This document shows, piece after piece, positions 28,406 to 37,052 of a stretch of 64,000 bases of DNA. The stretch covers positions 248,001-312,000 of the forward strand of contig NZ_VHQI01000003.1 in the NCBI RefSeq assembly GCF_006517625.1, given 5' to 3'. The position numbers and the translations under genes were made by a program. The notes beneath the pieces are model-generated. The model ran no database searches. It was not told the DNA's origin and worked only from the letters and a program-made list of their open reading frames with translations. This DNA is from Mixta tenebrionis (lineage in GTDB: Bacteria; Pseudomonadota; Gammaproteobacteria; Enterobacterales; Enterobacteriaceae). Within the stretch, counting starts at the first letter, position 1. Each line of letters begins with the position of its first letter.

Positions 28406-28725
28406 GTAAAGAAAATCCTCTGGTCTATTCCACCGACGGCGGGCGTATCGTCCAGCCGGAAGCCGAAGCGCCACGGCCGAAAGGCGATGGCGTGGTGCGC
28501 ATTCAGCGGCAAACCAGCGGCCGTAAAGGGAAGGGCGTTTGCATTATTACCGGTCTCGATCTGGACGATGCCGATCTGCATAAGCTGGCTGCCGAGCTAA
28601 AGAAAAAATGCGGCTGCGGCGGTGCGGCGAAAGAGGGCGTAATTGAAATTCAGGGCGATAAGCGGGATGCGCTGAAAAGCCTGCTGGAAGCCAAAGGTTT
28701 TAAGGTGAAGCTGGCGGGCGGTTGA
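28402..28725 (+). CDS. yciH: YciH, SUI1/eIF1-like translation factor
   Basis: A 107-residue protein of the SUI1/eIF1 family. The SUI1 fold is recognisable from [23 protein letters not shown] and the [20 protein letters not shown] loop. In E. coli YciH has been proposed to influence initiation fidelity under stress. It overlaps pyrF by 4 bases and is followed by a very strong hairpin. Confidence 0.95.
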   Translation: MSKENPLVYSTDGGRIVQPEAEAPRPKGDGVVRIQRQTSGRKGKGVCIITGLDLDDADLHKLAAELKKKCGCGGAAKEGVIEIQGDKRDALKSLLEAKGFKVKLAGG

Positions 28726-28728
28726 AAA

Positions 28729-28757
28729 AGCGGGGCCGCTCACTGAGCGGCCCCGCT
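28729..28757. terminator. Terminator between yciH and osmB
   Basis: A perfect 12-bp stem (AGCGGGGCCGCT / AGCGGCCCCGCT) with a 5-base loop. On the minus strand it is followed by TTTTTC, so it is a good intrinsic terminator for osmB. On the plus strand it can end the pyrF-yciH transcript. Confidence 0.9.
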
Positions 28758-28801
28758 ATTATGGTAGATGCGCTGCGTAGCCTGTCATTATTATTTAAAT
28801 A

Positions 28802-29017
28802 TCAGTCAATCTGGTGACCGATAATACCGCCCACTGCGGCGCCGCCTATCGTGCCGAGACCGCTGCCGTTCGTCAGCACTGAGCCGCCGATGGCGCCTGC
28901 GCCCGCGCCAATTGCGGTATTGCGGTCGCGTTTAGACCAGTTGCTGCACCCTGCCAACGAGAGCGCAAGAACGGTAGCCAGAACGGTAGCAGAAATGCGT
29001 TTTGCATTTTTTGTCAT
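28802..29017 (-). CDS. osmB: Osmotically inducible lipoprotein OsmB
   Basis: A 71-residue outer-membrane lipoprotein with signal peptide and lipobox LAGC (Cys24), then CSNWSKRDRNTAIGAGAGAI and a glycine-zipper C-terminal half ending GGIIGHQ. This matches E. coli OsmB closely. It is induced by osmotic stress and stationary phase through RpoS in E. coli, and a sigmaS-type -10 is present upstream here. Confidence 0.94.
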   Translation of the reverse strand: MTKNAKRISATVLATVLALSLAGCSNWSKRDRNTAIGAGAGAIGGSVLTNGSGLGTIGGAAVGGIIGHQID

Positions 29018-29055
29018 AATTACTTCTCCTTAATTGTGCTCGCAGAGGAAACCCT

Positions 29056-29066
29056 TTAAGTATAGA
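29056..29066 (-). promoter_or_regulatory. sigmaS-type -10 element of osmB
   Basis: On the minus strand the sequence TCTATACTTAA fits the extended RpoS -10 pattern KCTAYACTTAA exactly, about 39 bases upstream of the osmB ATG. Known RpoS control of osmB in E. coli supports the call. Confidence 0.75.
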
Positions 29067-29409
29067 CGGCTTACTCTGCGTCTCTGGTTCGCTGATGGTT
29101 TATTTTCGATTGCTTACACATCCCTGTCTGCGCCGCTTACTTAACGGCGCAGGCTTACCTCCCCGCATCCTCTCCGTCAGGAACAGCAATAACCGCTAAT
29201 GCTAAGAGTGCTAATTATCACGCCCGGTCAAATTGCATCAATTAATTATAGGTACTACCAAAAATTGCAACAGGTTAAAAACTCCTAATTAACTTCGCAA
29301 AAACGGCGTGTCAGCCAATTAGCGTCATCTAATCAGCCAGCGGTTCCATACCTTTGCCGGGTCAGCCCACTAACAATAGGACATTCACAGAATGCGGGAT
29401 GGAAAATTT

Positions 29410-30111
29410 ATGCTGGAACAACTTAAAGAACAGGTGCTTGAAGCGAATCTGGCCCTGCCGGAGCATCGGCTGGTGACCTTTACCTGGGGAAACGTCAGCG
29501 CTATCGATCGCGAACGCGGTTTGCTGGTGATTAAGCCTTCCGGCGTCAGCTATAAGGCGATGAAGCGTGACGATATGGTGGTGGTGGCGCTGGAGAGCGG
29601 TGAGGTTGTCGAAGGCGATAAGCGCCCCTCTTCAGATACGGCCACGCACCGCGCGCTCTATCAGGCCTGGGATAATATCGGCGGTATTGTACATACCCAT
29701 TCGCGCCACGCCACCATCTGGGCGCAGGCGGGGCGTGATATTCCGGCCTGGGGCACTACTCATGCTGATGACTTCTACGGTGCCGTTCCCTGTACGCGCA
29801 GGCTGAGCGACGAAGAGATTGCGGCAAGCTATGAGTGGGAAACCGGGCAGGTAATTATCGAGACCCTACGCCAGCGCGATATCGCACCACACGTCATTCC
29901 GGCGGCGCTGGTTCATTCCCATGGCCCTTTCGCCTGGGGCAAAAACGCTGAGCAGGCGGTGCATAATGCGGTCGTGCTGGAAGAGGTAGCTTATATGGCG
30001 CTTTTCAGCCAGCAGCTTGCGCCTGCGCTGCCGGCGATGCAGCAGTCATTACTCGATGTGCACTGGCTGCGTAAGCATGGATCGAACGCCTGGTATGGGC
30101 AAAAAAATTGA
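29410..30111 (+). CDS. araD: L-ribulose-5-phosphate 4-epimerase
   Basis: A class II aldolase-fold, zinc-dependent epimerase that interconverts L-ribulose-5-phosphate and D-xylulose-5-phosphate. It matches AraD closely: [21 protein letters not shown], the [18 protein letters not shown] metal motif and [14 protein letters not shown]. UlaF and SgbE are near relatives with the same reaction, so the pathway is not certain. The start at 29410 gives the family N-terminus [17 protein letters not shown]; an ATG six codons upstream (29392, AGGA 10 bases ahead) is an alternative. No araA or araB is nearby; kdgT follows after 168 bases. Confidence 0.85.
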   Translation: MLEQLKEQVLEANLALPEHRLVTFTWGNVSAIDRERGLLVIKPSGVSYKAMKRDDMVVVALESGEVVEGDKRPSSDTATHRALYQAWDNIGGIVHTHSRHATIWAQAGRDIPAWGTTHADDFYGAVPCTRRLSDEEIAASYEWETGQVIIETLRQRDIAPHVIPAALVHSHGPFAWGKNAEQAVHNAVVLEEVAYMALFSQQLAPALPAMQQSLLDVHWLRKHGSNAWYGQKN

Positions 30112-30148
30112 GGTTAATCGCATAATTGAAACAATTGTTCGAGTTTTT

Positions 30149-30164
30149 ATAAAACAACGTTTCA
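30149..30164 (+). promoter_or_regulatory. Candidate KdgR-binding site upstream of kdgT
   Basis: ATAAA-ACAACG-TTTCA; its reverse reads TGAAA-N6-TTTAT, near the KdgR pattern TGAAA-N6-TTTCA. A weaker second copy TGAAA-CAATTG-TTCGA starts at 30127. Both lie between araD and kdgT. KdgR represses pectate and ketodeoxygluconate genes, including kdgT, in enterics, so the site fits the gene downstream. Confidence 0.55.
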
Positions 30165-30279
30165 AAAATATAGGCGAGATCACTTTTTCCATCAAAAAAT
30201 AGGGTTATGTTGCGCGCCATCGACCCTATTGGGCCGTGCAGGACCGAATCATTGTCCTGTTTAACTAAGGTGGAAAAAA

Positions 30280-31263
30280 ATGCAAATCAAGAAAGCTATC
30301 GATAAAATTCCAGGTGGGATGATGTTAGTGCCCCTTTTTTTGGGGGCGCTTTGTCATACCTTTTCCCCCGATGCGGGCAAACACCTGGGATCGTTTACCA
30401 ACGGTCTGATGAGCGGGACGGTGCCGATTCTGGCCGTCTGGTTCTTCTGTATGGGCGCGTCGATTAAAATCAGCGCTACCGGCACCGTGCTGCGTAAATC
30501 CGGCACGCTGGTAGTCACTAAAATCGCCGTTGCATGGATCGTTGCCGCTATCGCTTCCCGTTTTATCCCGGAAAACGGTTTCGAAGTTGGTATGCTGGCA
30601 GGGCTTTCTACGCTGGCGTTAGTGGCGGCGATGGATATGACCAACGGTGGTCTTTACGCATCGCTCATGCAGCAGTACGGCACAAAAGAAGAGGCGGGCG
30701 CCTTTGTTCTGATGTCGCTGGAGTCCGGCCCGCTGATGACCATGGTCATCCTCGGCACGGCAGGTATCGCATCCTTTGAGCCGCACGTATTTGTCGGCGC
30801 GGTGCTGCCGTTCGTTGTCGGCTTTACGTTAGGCAACCTCGATCCTGAGCTGCGTGAATTCTTCAGCAAAGCGGTGCAGACCCTGATTCCTTTCTTCGCT
30901 TTCGCGCTGGGAAATACCATCGATCTATCCGTAATCGCGCAGACAGGTCTGCTGGGTATTCTGCTGGGTATTGCAGTGATTATCGTAACCGGTATTCCGC
31001 TGATTATTGCCGATCGCCTGATTGGCGGCGGCGACGGTACGGCGGGCGTGGCGGCGTCCAGCTCGGCGGGCGCGGCGGTAGCAACGCCGGTGCTGATTGC
31101 GGAAATGGTGCCGCAGTTTAAACCGGTAGCGCCAGCGGCAACCACGCTGGTGGCAACTTCAGTGATCGTCACCTCGCTGTTAGTGCCAATCATTACTGCC
31201 GTTTATTCTAAGTGGGTGAAACGTCAGCATATTGCCGCTGACCAAACCGCGGCGATAAAATAA
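30280..31263 (+). CDS. kdgT: 2-keto-3-deoxygluconate permease
   Basis: KdgT imports 2-keto-3-deoxygluconate, a breakdown product of pectin and hexuronates, by proton symport. The 327-residue protein has about ten hydrophobic segments and the conserved stretches [41 protein letters not shown] and [17 protein letters not shown] of the family. AAGGTGG is 6-7 bases before the ATG. It stands without kdgK or kdgA in view. Confidence 0.93.
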   Translation: MQIKKAIDKIPGGMMLVPLFLGALCHTFSPDAGKHLGSFTNGLMSGTVPILAVWFFCMGASIKISATGTVLRKSGTLVVTKIAVAWIVAAIASRFIPENGFEVGMLAGLSTLALVAAMDMTNGGLYASLMQQYGTKEEAGAFVLMSLESGPLMTMVILGTAGIASFEPHVFVGAVLPFVVGFTLGNLDPELREFFSKAVQTLIPFFAFALGNTIDLSVIAQTGLLGILLGIAVIIVTGIPLIIADRLIGGGDGTAGVAASSSAGAAVATPVLIAEMVPQFKPVAPAATTLVATSVIVTSLLVPIITAVYSKWVKRQHIAADQTAAIK

Positions 31264-31274
31264 TATCCTGCCTG

Positions 31275-31308
31275 CCTCACCGACGCATTTGTCGGTGGGG
31301 CTTTCTGC
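31275..31308 (+). terminator. kdgT terminator
   Basis: A 10-bp stem CCTCACCGAC / GTCGGTGGGG (one wobble) with a 6-base loop is followed by TTTCTGCTTTTT, 11 bases after the kdgT stop. Confidence 0.88.
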
Positions 31309-31365
31309 TTTTTATCTTAAAAATCAGCCCTTCATTCAGTGTTGTCTCGCTCTGCATTACGCTGG

Positions 31366-31384
31366 TGATGCGTTTAACGCATCA
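31366..31384 (+). promoter_or_regulatory. Palindrome upstream of rpfF (operator candidate)
   Basis: TGATGCGTT-T-AACGCATCA has nine-base arms that are perfectly complementary around a single base. It ends 20 bases before the rpfF ATG, next to a possible -10 TTATAC. The symmetry and position suggest a dimeric repressor site, though an mRNA 5' hairpin is also possible. No known regulator is recognised from the sequence. Confidence 0.5.
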
Positions 31385-31404
31385 ATTATACAGAGGATGA
31401 GACT

Positions 31405-32271
31405 ATGTCAGTAATTAACCAACCCACCTGCAGACTGTTCACTGAAGCTGGACAAACTACCCAACTGGATGCTTATTATGAAGAAGAGCGACGTACCATG
31501 TGGATGTTGCTACGGGCGGAACCGCGTCCATCCTTCAATCATGGGCTGATAGAAGAGATCATGAACCTGAGCTATGCCGCTCAGCGTTCAGGTTTAACCA
31601 TTGATTTTTGGGTAACCGGCTCGCTGGTGCCGCAGATGTTTAACGCCGGCGGCGATCTCAGCTTTTTTGTCGACTGCATCCAGAATGGACGCCGCGAAGC
31701 GCTACGCGCCTATGCGCGCGCCTGTGTCGACTGCATTCATGCGGCGGCACGCGGTTTCGATACCGGCGCGGTGACTATCGCGATGGTGGAGGGCAGCGCA
31801 TTAGGCGGCGGCTTCGAGGCGGCGCTGGCCCATCATTTTCTGCTGGCCCAGAATAATGCCCGTATGGGATTCCCGGAAATCGCCTTTAATCTGTTTCCGG
31901 GGATGGGCGGCTACTCGTTGGTAGCGCGTCGTGCGGGTATGAAACTGGCGGAAGAGCTGATCTGCGAAGGTGAAAGCCATACCGCAGAGTGGTTCGAAAC
32001 GCGCGGCCTGGTGGATCGGCTGTTTCAGCCGGGAGAGGGCTACCGCGCCACCCGCACCTTTATCGATACGCTGCGTCCGAAGCTCAACGGCGTTAAGGCG
32101 ATGCTGAAGGCGCGTCAGCGCGTGTTGCAGTTAACCCGCGCTGAGCTGATGGATATCACCGAAGACTGGGTAGATTTCGCTTTTTCCATTGAAGAGAAGG
32201 ATCTCGCCTATATGGCGCGCCTGGTGCAGCTGCAAAACCGACTCAGTTCGCAGCTGCGTAAAGCCAGCTAA
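31405..32271 (+). CDS. rpfF: DSF-family quorum-sensing signal synthase RpfF (crotonase fold)
   Basis: A 288-residue crotonase-superfamily protein that matches RpfF, the enzyme making diffusible signal factors (cis-2-unsaturated fatty acids) from acyl-ACP by dehydration and thioester cleavage. Shared features are FNAGGDLSFFVDCI (oxyanion-hole loop), EGSALGGGFEAALAHH with Glu138, and MGFPEIAFNLFPGMGGYS with Glu158. The two glutamates are 20 residues apart, as are E141 and E161 of Xanthomonas RpfF. The C-terminal ITEDWVDFAFSIEEKDLAYMARLVQLQNR segment also fits. It is convergent with a PAS-GGDEF-EAL gene of the RpfR type, the arrangement known from Cronobacter and Burkholderia-type BDSF systems. 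The signal chain length is not predictable. Confidence 0.88.
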   Translation: MSVINQPTCRLFTEAGQTTQLDAYYEEERRTMWMLLRAEPRPSFNHGLIEEIMNLSYAAQRSGLTIDFWVTGSLVPQMFNAGGDLSFFVDCIQNGRREALRAYARACVDCIHAAARGFDTGAVTIAMVEGSALGGGFEAALAHHFLLAQNNARMGFPEIAFNLFPGMGGYSLVARRAGMKLAEELICEGESHTAEWFETRGLVDRLFQPGEGYRATRTFIDTLRPKLNGVKAMLKARQRVLQLTRAELMDITEDWVDFAFSIEEKDLAYMARLVQLQNRLSSQLRKAS

Positions 32272-32310
32272 CCGCTACCCTTCAGGTCTGAAAGTCATTA
32301 ACAGGAATCA

Positions 32311-34296
32311 CTAAGAACCGGCAGGACGCTGAGCCAGCCAATGTTCCAGCATGTCTGCGGGCATTGGCTTTCCGTAGTAGTAGCCCTGGCGCTCATCGAC
32401 GCCGTTCTCCAGTAAAAACTGCTCTTCTTTTGCCGTTTCCACTCCTTCCGCAATAACCCGCAGATGCAGCGCCTTCGCTACCGCGACGATAGCGCGCACC
32501 AGCGACTGCGATATCGGACGTTCATCCACGTCGCGCACAAAACTCTGATCCAGCTTGATGGCGTCGATCGGCACGCGCGCCAGCTGAGAGAGCGAAGAGT
32601 AGCCGGTGCCGAAATCATCCAGATGAACCTCCGCGCCCAGCTGGCGAAACTGGTGCATCAGGTGCAGCGCCTGCTGCTCGTTGTCAATCAGGCAGCTTTC
32701 GGTCAGCTCTATATCGATAGGGCTCACAGAGATGCCGTTCTGCTGCAGCGCCTGCTTCAGATCGTTATAGATGCTTTGATCGATCAGCTGGCGTGCGGAG
32801 ACGTTTACCGCAACGCGCAGGAAAATGCCTTGCCGGCGCCAGGCAAGAATCTGCTGTAGCGCGGTAAGCATCACCCAACGCCCCAGCGGGACGATCAGGC
32901 CGGACTCTTCGGCATAGGCGATAAATTCGTTGGGCGGAATCAGACCGCGCTCCGGCGACAGCCAGCGCACCAGCGCCTCCGCGCTGTTAACCTTGCCGTC
33001 CGGGCTGATTTTGGGCTGATAGTGGATAATCAGCTGCTGATGCTCCAGCGCCTTACGCAGGTTAGTATCAAGCCAGAGATATTCAAACACCCGCTGATTC
33101 ATCTCCGGCGAAAACAGGCAAAGCTGGCCGCGTCCGCTCTCTTTAGCGTGATACATCGCCGTATCGGCGTTGCGGATCAGGCTTTCGCGATCTTCGCCAT
33201 GCTCTGGCGCCAGCGCAATACCAATGGAGCAGCCGGTATAGACCTCGATCAGGCCGATGCGAAAAGGCTGGCGCAGCCGGGTAAGGATACGGGCCGCCAT
33301 CGCTTCCAGCGCCGCCTGGCTGCTGTTTTCCGCCAGCACGATAAATTCGTCGCCGCCGAGTCGTCCCAGCGTTTGCTGCGCTTCCAGGCAGGAGAGCACC
33401 GCCAGCGACACCGCCTGCAACAGCTGATCGCCGAACATATGGCCGTAGGCGTCGTTCACCTTTTTAAAGTTATCCAGATCGAGGTAAACCACGCCGATCT
33501 GACCATCGCCGCGCTTCTCCAGCACTTCGGTAATGCGTTGGTGAATGGCGTTACGATTCGGCAGGCCGGTAACCGTATCGGTATTCGCCAGCACGCGCAG
33601 CCGTTCCTGCGCGCGCCGCTCTTCGGTAATATCGGTGCCGGAGCAGATCAGATAGATTTCGTTTTTGCCGCTGCCGCTGTGCACAAACTTATTGCGGAAC
33701 AGAAACAGACGCTGGCCCTTGCGGGTTTTAATCCAGCGCTCCACTTCATAGGAGCTGCCGTCGCGGAAAAAGCCGGTAATGTTACGGCGCGACGCCAGCG
33801 CCTCCTGCCGGGTCATAAACAGCTGAAAGACGTTGCGGCCGATCACTTCCTGCTCTTTCAGGCCGGTATACTCCTCGCTCAGGCGGTTAAAGCGCTGAAT
33901 ATTGCCGTGCTGATCGAGGATCACGATCACCGAATTAGCTTCCGATACCACCTGTTCGGCAAAGGAAAGCCCCTGCGTCAGATCGCGCGCCACCGATGAG
34001 GTATCGCCCCATGCTGAAGCGGTGCCCGCCCATTCACCCTGGTTTACCCGGCGCCCGACGAAGTGCATCGGCAGCTCTTCGCCGCGCAAGTTAATTACCA
34101 GGTTTACGCTGGAGGTTACCACGGTCATAGCGCGCAGCAGCTGCGCCTGAGAAGGAGAAAGCGGCACGGCGAGATTGGTTTCCGCCAGCTCTTCGCGGGA
34201 GAGCCTGAGTGCATCGCTGTCGGATGTAAGGTGCCAGTAGGGGCTGCGGGTGCCAAACAGCGTAAAGAGCAACGTTTGCCCCTGATCTTCAAGCAT
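32311..34296 (-). CDS. rpfR: RpfR/PdeR: PAS-GGDEF-EAL c-di-GMP enzyme and DSF receptor
   Basis: A 661-residue multidomain protein. It has an N-terminal region of about 95 residues (the FI domain of RpfR that contacts RpfF), a PAS domain from about 100 (FAEQVVSEANSVIVILDQHG ... GLKEQEVIGRNVF), a GGDEF domain with intact GRLGGDEFIVLA, and an EAL domain with intact EALVRW, DDFGTGYSSLSQLA and VIAEGVE. It is closely related to E. coli PdeR (YciR/Gmr) and to RpfR, in which signal binding to PAS raises c-di-GMP hydrolysis. Next to rpfF the receptor role is the best reading. The start is placed at the ATG with AGGA 8 bases ahead; an ATG three codons earlier is possible. Its 3' end is 39 bases from rpfF. 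Confidence 0.9.
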   Translation of the reverse strand: MLEDQGQTLLFTLFGTRSPYWHLTSDSDALRLSREELAETNLAVPLSPSQAQLLRAMTVVTSSVNLVINLRGEELPMHFVGRRVNQGEWAGTASAWGDTSSVARDLTQGLSFAEQVVSEANSVIVILDQHGNIQRFNRLSEEYTGLKEQEVIGRNVFQLFMTRQEALASRRNITGFFRDGSSYEVERWIKTRKGQRLFLFRNKFVHSGSGKNEIYLICSGTDITEERRAQERLRVLANTDTVTGLPNRNAIHQRITEVLEKRGDGQIGVVYLDLDNFKKVNDAYGHMFGDQLLQAVSLAVLSCLEAQQTLGRLGGDEFIVLAENSSQAALEAMAARILTRLRQPFRIGLIEVYTGCSIGIALAPEHGEDRESLIRNADTAMYHAKESGRGQLCLFSPEMNQRVFEYLWLDTNLRKALEHQQLIIHYQPKISPDGKVNSAEALVRWLSPERGLIPPNEFIAYAEESGLIVPLGRWVMLTALQQILAWRRQGIFLRVAVNVSARQLIDQSIYNDLKQALQQNGISVSPIDIELTESCLIDNEQQALHLMHQFRQLGAEVHLDDFGTGYSSLSQLARVPIDAIKLDQSFVRDVDERPISQSLVRAIVAVAKALHLRVIAEGVETAKEEQFLLENGVDERQGYYYGKPMPADMLEHWLAQRPAGS

Positions 34297-34518
34297 ACGG
34301 ATCATCCTATAAACAGAACGCGCGAACTATCGTTATTTTAGTAATACTTCCCACCCGAATACATAAGCACAGCGCGTATCAAAATGAAATTTTTTCTGAG
34401 GAAAATTAACATTTGGCGCAGCAGATGACAATAAAGCGCCATTTTCCATGGCGCAAGCGAAGTTATACCGCACAGCGATACTAGCAGGCAAAAAGGAAGG
34501 TTAACACCAGTTAATGAA

Positions 34519-34809
34519 TCAACAGGGGCATTTTCCGATTTTACCTGCCTGGCTGGGAAAGCGCGCTTCAAGACAATAGCGATGAAACGCCTTTTCCGTC
34601 ATCGGCGGCGTGGCGGGATGATGCTGCCGCATATGGCGCAGGTAGGTTTGATAATCCTGCACGCCAACCATCAGCCGAAAACTTTGCGCCAGCCGCTGCC
34701 AGAACAGACGCAGGCCACGCGGCGCGGCGCTTTGCGACGCAGCCAGCGCCCGACAGCGATAGATGATCGGCGTTCTGCGCGGCGGCGGTAATAAAAAATA
34801 TTCAGACAT
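34519..34809 (-). CDS. YbdD/YjiX family small protein (CstA partner)
   Basis: A 96-residue protein whose C-terminal half (FRLMVGVQDYQTYLRHMRQHHP ... PMTEKAFHRY) matches the YbdD/YjiX family (DUF466), small Cys-ended proteins always coded next to CstA or BtsT transporters. The usual family length is about 65 residues; here an N-terminal extension of about 30 Arg/Pro-rich residues is present. The ATG at 34809 lies inside the end of the transporter gene (8-base overlap), with GGAGG 6 bases ahead, so it is translationally coupled. In the CstA system the small protein is needed for transport activity. Confidence 0.8.
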   Translation of the reverse strand: MSEYFLLPPPRRTPIIYRCRALAASQSAAPRGLRLFWQRLAQSFRLMVGVQDYQTYLRHMRQHHPATPPMTEKAFHRYCLEARFPSQAGKIGKCPC

Positions 34810-36868
34810 GACCCGCCTCCTTACGCAGCGCCGGCGTGGTTTCATGGGTAGTGGGGCGCTCGCTTTTCAGGGCGCGGCGAATAACAAAAAAGGCGGCAAT
34901 CAGCATGGTAACGGCAACCAGCATAAAAAAGGCGCACAGCGCGGCGTTAATCTGATTGCTCAGCACGATGGTCTGCATATCCGCAACGCTCTTCGCCGGC
35001 GCGATAACCACGCCGTCGTCAATCGCCTTACTGAACTTGTTGGCCTGCGCCAGGAAGCCAATCGCCGGATTCTCATGGAAGATCTTTTGCCAGCCGGCGG
35101 TCATTGAGGTGACGAACAGCCACGCCGTCGGCAGAATCGTTACCCAGGCGTAGCGCTGCTTCTTCATTTTAAACAGCACCACGGTACCCAGGATCAGCGC
35201 CATGGAAGCCAGCATCTGGTTGCCGATGCCGAACAGCGGCCAGAGCGTATTGATGCCGCCCAGCGGATCGACCACGCCCTGGTAAACGAAAAAGCCCCAG
35301 CCCGCTACCGCTACGGCGGTGCCCGCCATATTGCCCAGCCAGGAGCGATTGTTTGCCAGGCTGGGAATCAACGTGCCTGCCAGGTCCTGCACCATAAAGC
35401 GGCAGGCGCGGGTGCCGGCGTCGACGGCGGTAAGAATAAACAGCGCCTCGAACAGAATGGCGAAGTGATACCAGAACGCCATCATCGCGCGGCTGTTAAA
35501 CACATCGGTAATAATATGCGCCATGCCGACGGCGAAAGTTGGGGCGCCTCCGGCGCGGGAAAGCACCGACGCCTCGCCGACGTCGCGGGCAACGCCGTTC
35601 AGCATCTCCGGCGTCACCACAAATCCCCAGCCGTTGATCACCTGCGCAGCGTTTTCCACCGTGGTGCCGATCAGCGCCGCCGGCGCATTCATGGCGAAGT
35701 AGACGCCCGGATCGATTACCGAGGCGCAGATCAGCGCCATAATGGCGACGAAAGATTCCATCAGCATCGCGCCATAGCCGATAAAGCGGATATGGCTTTC
35801 GCGTTCCACCAGCTTAGGCGTGGTGCCGCTGGAAACCAGCGCGTGAAAACCGGAAATCGCGCCGCAGGCAATAGTAATAAACAGGAACGGAAAGAGCGCG
35901 CCGGAGAAAACCGGGCCGCTGCCGTCAATAAAGCGCGAAACGGCAGGCATTTTCATCTCCGGCATGGCGAACAGAATGCCGACCGCCAGCCCGACGATAA
36001 CGCCGATTTTTAAAAAGGTGGAGAGATAATCGCGCGGCGCCAGCAGCAGCCAGACCGGCAGCACCGAGGCGATAAAGCCGTAGCCGACCAGCACCCAGGT
36101 CAGGGTAGTGCCTTGCAGCGTAAAGAACGGCCCCCAGTAAGGGTGCTGAGCAATATCGCCGCCGTAAATAATTGCCGCCATCATCAGCACAAAGCCGATC
36201 AGTGAAACCTCAGCGATTTTCCCCGGACGCAAAAAGCGCATCCAGATGCCCATCAGCAGCGCGATGGGAATAGTGGCGGCAATGGTAAATAGCCCCCACG
36301 GACTGTTCGCCAGCGCTTTTACCACCACCAGCGCCAGCGCCGAGAGAATAATGATCATCACCCCCAGCGCGCCCAACATAGTAATCACCCCGGCAAAGGC
36401 GCCCAGCTCCTGACGCGCCATCTCGCCCAGCGAGCGGCCGTCGCGTCGCGTCGAAATAAACAGCACCAGAAAATCCTGCACGGCGCCGGCCAGCATGACG
36501 CCAACCAGAATCCAGATAGTACCAGGCAGAAAGCCCATCTGCGCCGCCAGAATAGGGCCGACCAGCGGCCCGGCGCCGGCAATCGCCGCAAAGTGATGGC
36601 CAAACAGCACCCATTTATTGGTGGGGACATAGTCAAGGCCGTCGTTGTAGCGTTCGGCCGGCGTGATGCGGTTATCGTTAAGCTCAAAGATATTTCTGGC
36701 GATAAACAGACTGTAAAAGCGATAAGCGATGCTGTAACAGGCTACTGCCGCTACTACCAGCCAGACGGCGTTAACCGGCTCGCCCCGGTTAATCGCCAGC
36801 ATGGCGAAGGCAAAAGCGCCAGTTAACGCCACGGCTAACCAGATGAGTCCGCTTTTAAGGTTTCTCAT
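34802..36868 (-). CDS. cstA: CstA-family pyruvate/peptide transporter
   Basis: A 688-residue inner-membrane protein with about 16-18 hydrophobic segments. Signature stretches of the carbon-starvation family are DGLDYVPTNKWVLFGHHFAA, IAGAGPLVGPILAAQMG, LPVWLLLAPRDYLSTFLKIG, ACGAISGFHALVSSGTTPK and GVVDPLGGINTLWPLFGIGNQML. Both CstA and BtsT (YjiY) of E. coli import pyruvate. The protein lacks the insertion near residue 400 that marks BtsT, so CstA is the closer relative. A YbdD-type gene overlaps its 3' end. Upstream, no btsSR-like regulators are present. Confidence 0.9.
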   Translation of the reverse strand: MRNLKSGLIWLAVALTGAFAFAMLAINRGEPVNAVWLVVAAVACYSIAYRFYSLFIARNIFELNDNRITPAERYNDGLDYVPTNKWVLFGHHFAAIAGAGPLVGPILAAQMGFLPGTIWILVGVMLAGAVQDFLVLFISTRRDGRSLGEMARQELGAFAGVITMLGALGVMIIILSALALVVVKALANSPWGLFTIAATIPIALLMGIWMRFLRPGKIAEVSLIGFVLMMAAIIYGGDIAQHPYWGPFFTLQGTTLTWVLVGYGFIASVLPVWLLLAPRDYLSTFLKIGVIVGLAVGILFAMPEMKMPAVSRFIDGSGPVFSGALFPFLFITIACGAISGFHALVSSGTTPKLVERESHIRFIGYGAMLMESFVAIMALICASVIDPGVYFAMNAPAALIGTTVENAAQVINGWGFVVTPEMLNGVARDVGEASVLSRAGGAPTFAVGMAHIITDVFNSRAMMAFWYHFAILFEALFILTAVDAGTRACRFMVQDLAGTLIPSLANNRSWLGNMAGTAVAVAGWGFFVYQGVVDPLGGINTLWPLFGIGNQMLASMALILGTVVLFKMKKQRYAWVTILPTAWLFVTSMTAGWQKIFHENPAIGFLAQANKFSKAIDDGVVIAPAKSVADMQTIVLSNQINAALCAFFMLVAVTMLIAAFFVIRRALKSERPTTHETTPALRKEAGHV

Positions 36869-37017
36869 GACTCACTCCTTGTTACATCCAGAGGGAAGGG
36901 AATTAGGAGTGTTAGAATTAATTTAAATATTTGTTAAATAAAGCGGGAGGTAAAAGAAGTGTGAGGCGGCGAGCGTTTTTAGCCGTAACGGAAGCAGAGA
37001 AGGGGATAAAACGGAAG

Positions 37018-37041
37018 CGGGACAGCTAACAGGCTGTCCCG
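37018..37041 (-). terminator. rnb terminator-like hairpin
   Basis: A 9-bp perfect stem (CGGGACAGC / GCTGTCCCG) with a 6-base loop lies just past the rnb stop on the minus strand. A TTTT follows only after some six bases, so its strength is uncertain. Confidence 0.6.
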
Positions 37042-37052
37042 TAAATATATCG

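Noticed and set aside
29208-29225. A CRP-like sequence (AGTGC-TAATTA-TCACG) upstream of araD
   Set aside because: Only seven of ten defined positions match and it is nearly 200 bases from the start codon, so chance is likely.
34338-34571. A 77-codon minus-strand ORF downstream of the YbdD-like gene
   Set aside because: It overlaps the end of the YbdD-like gene, has no ribosome binding site and looks like out-of-frame reading of non-coding DNA.
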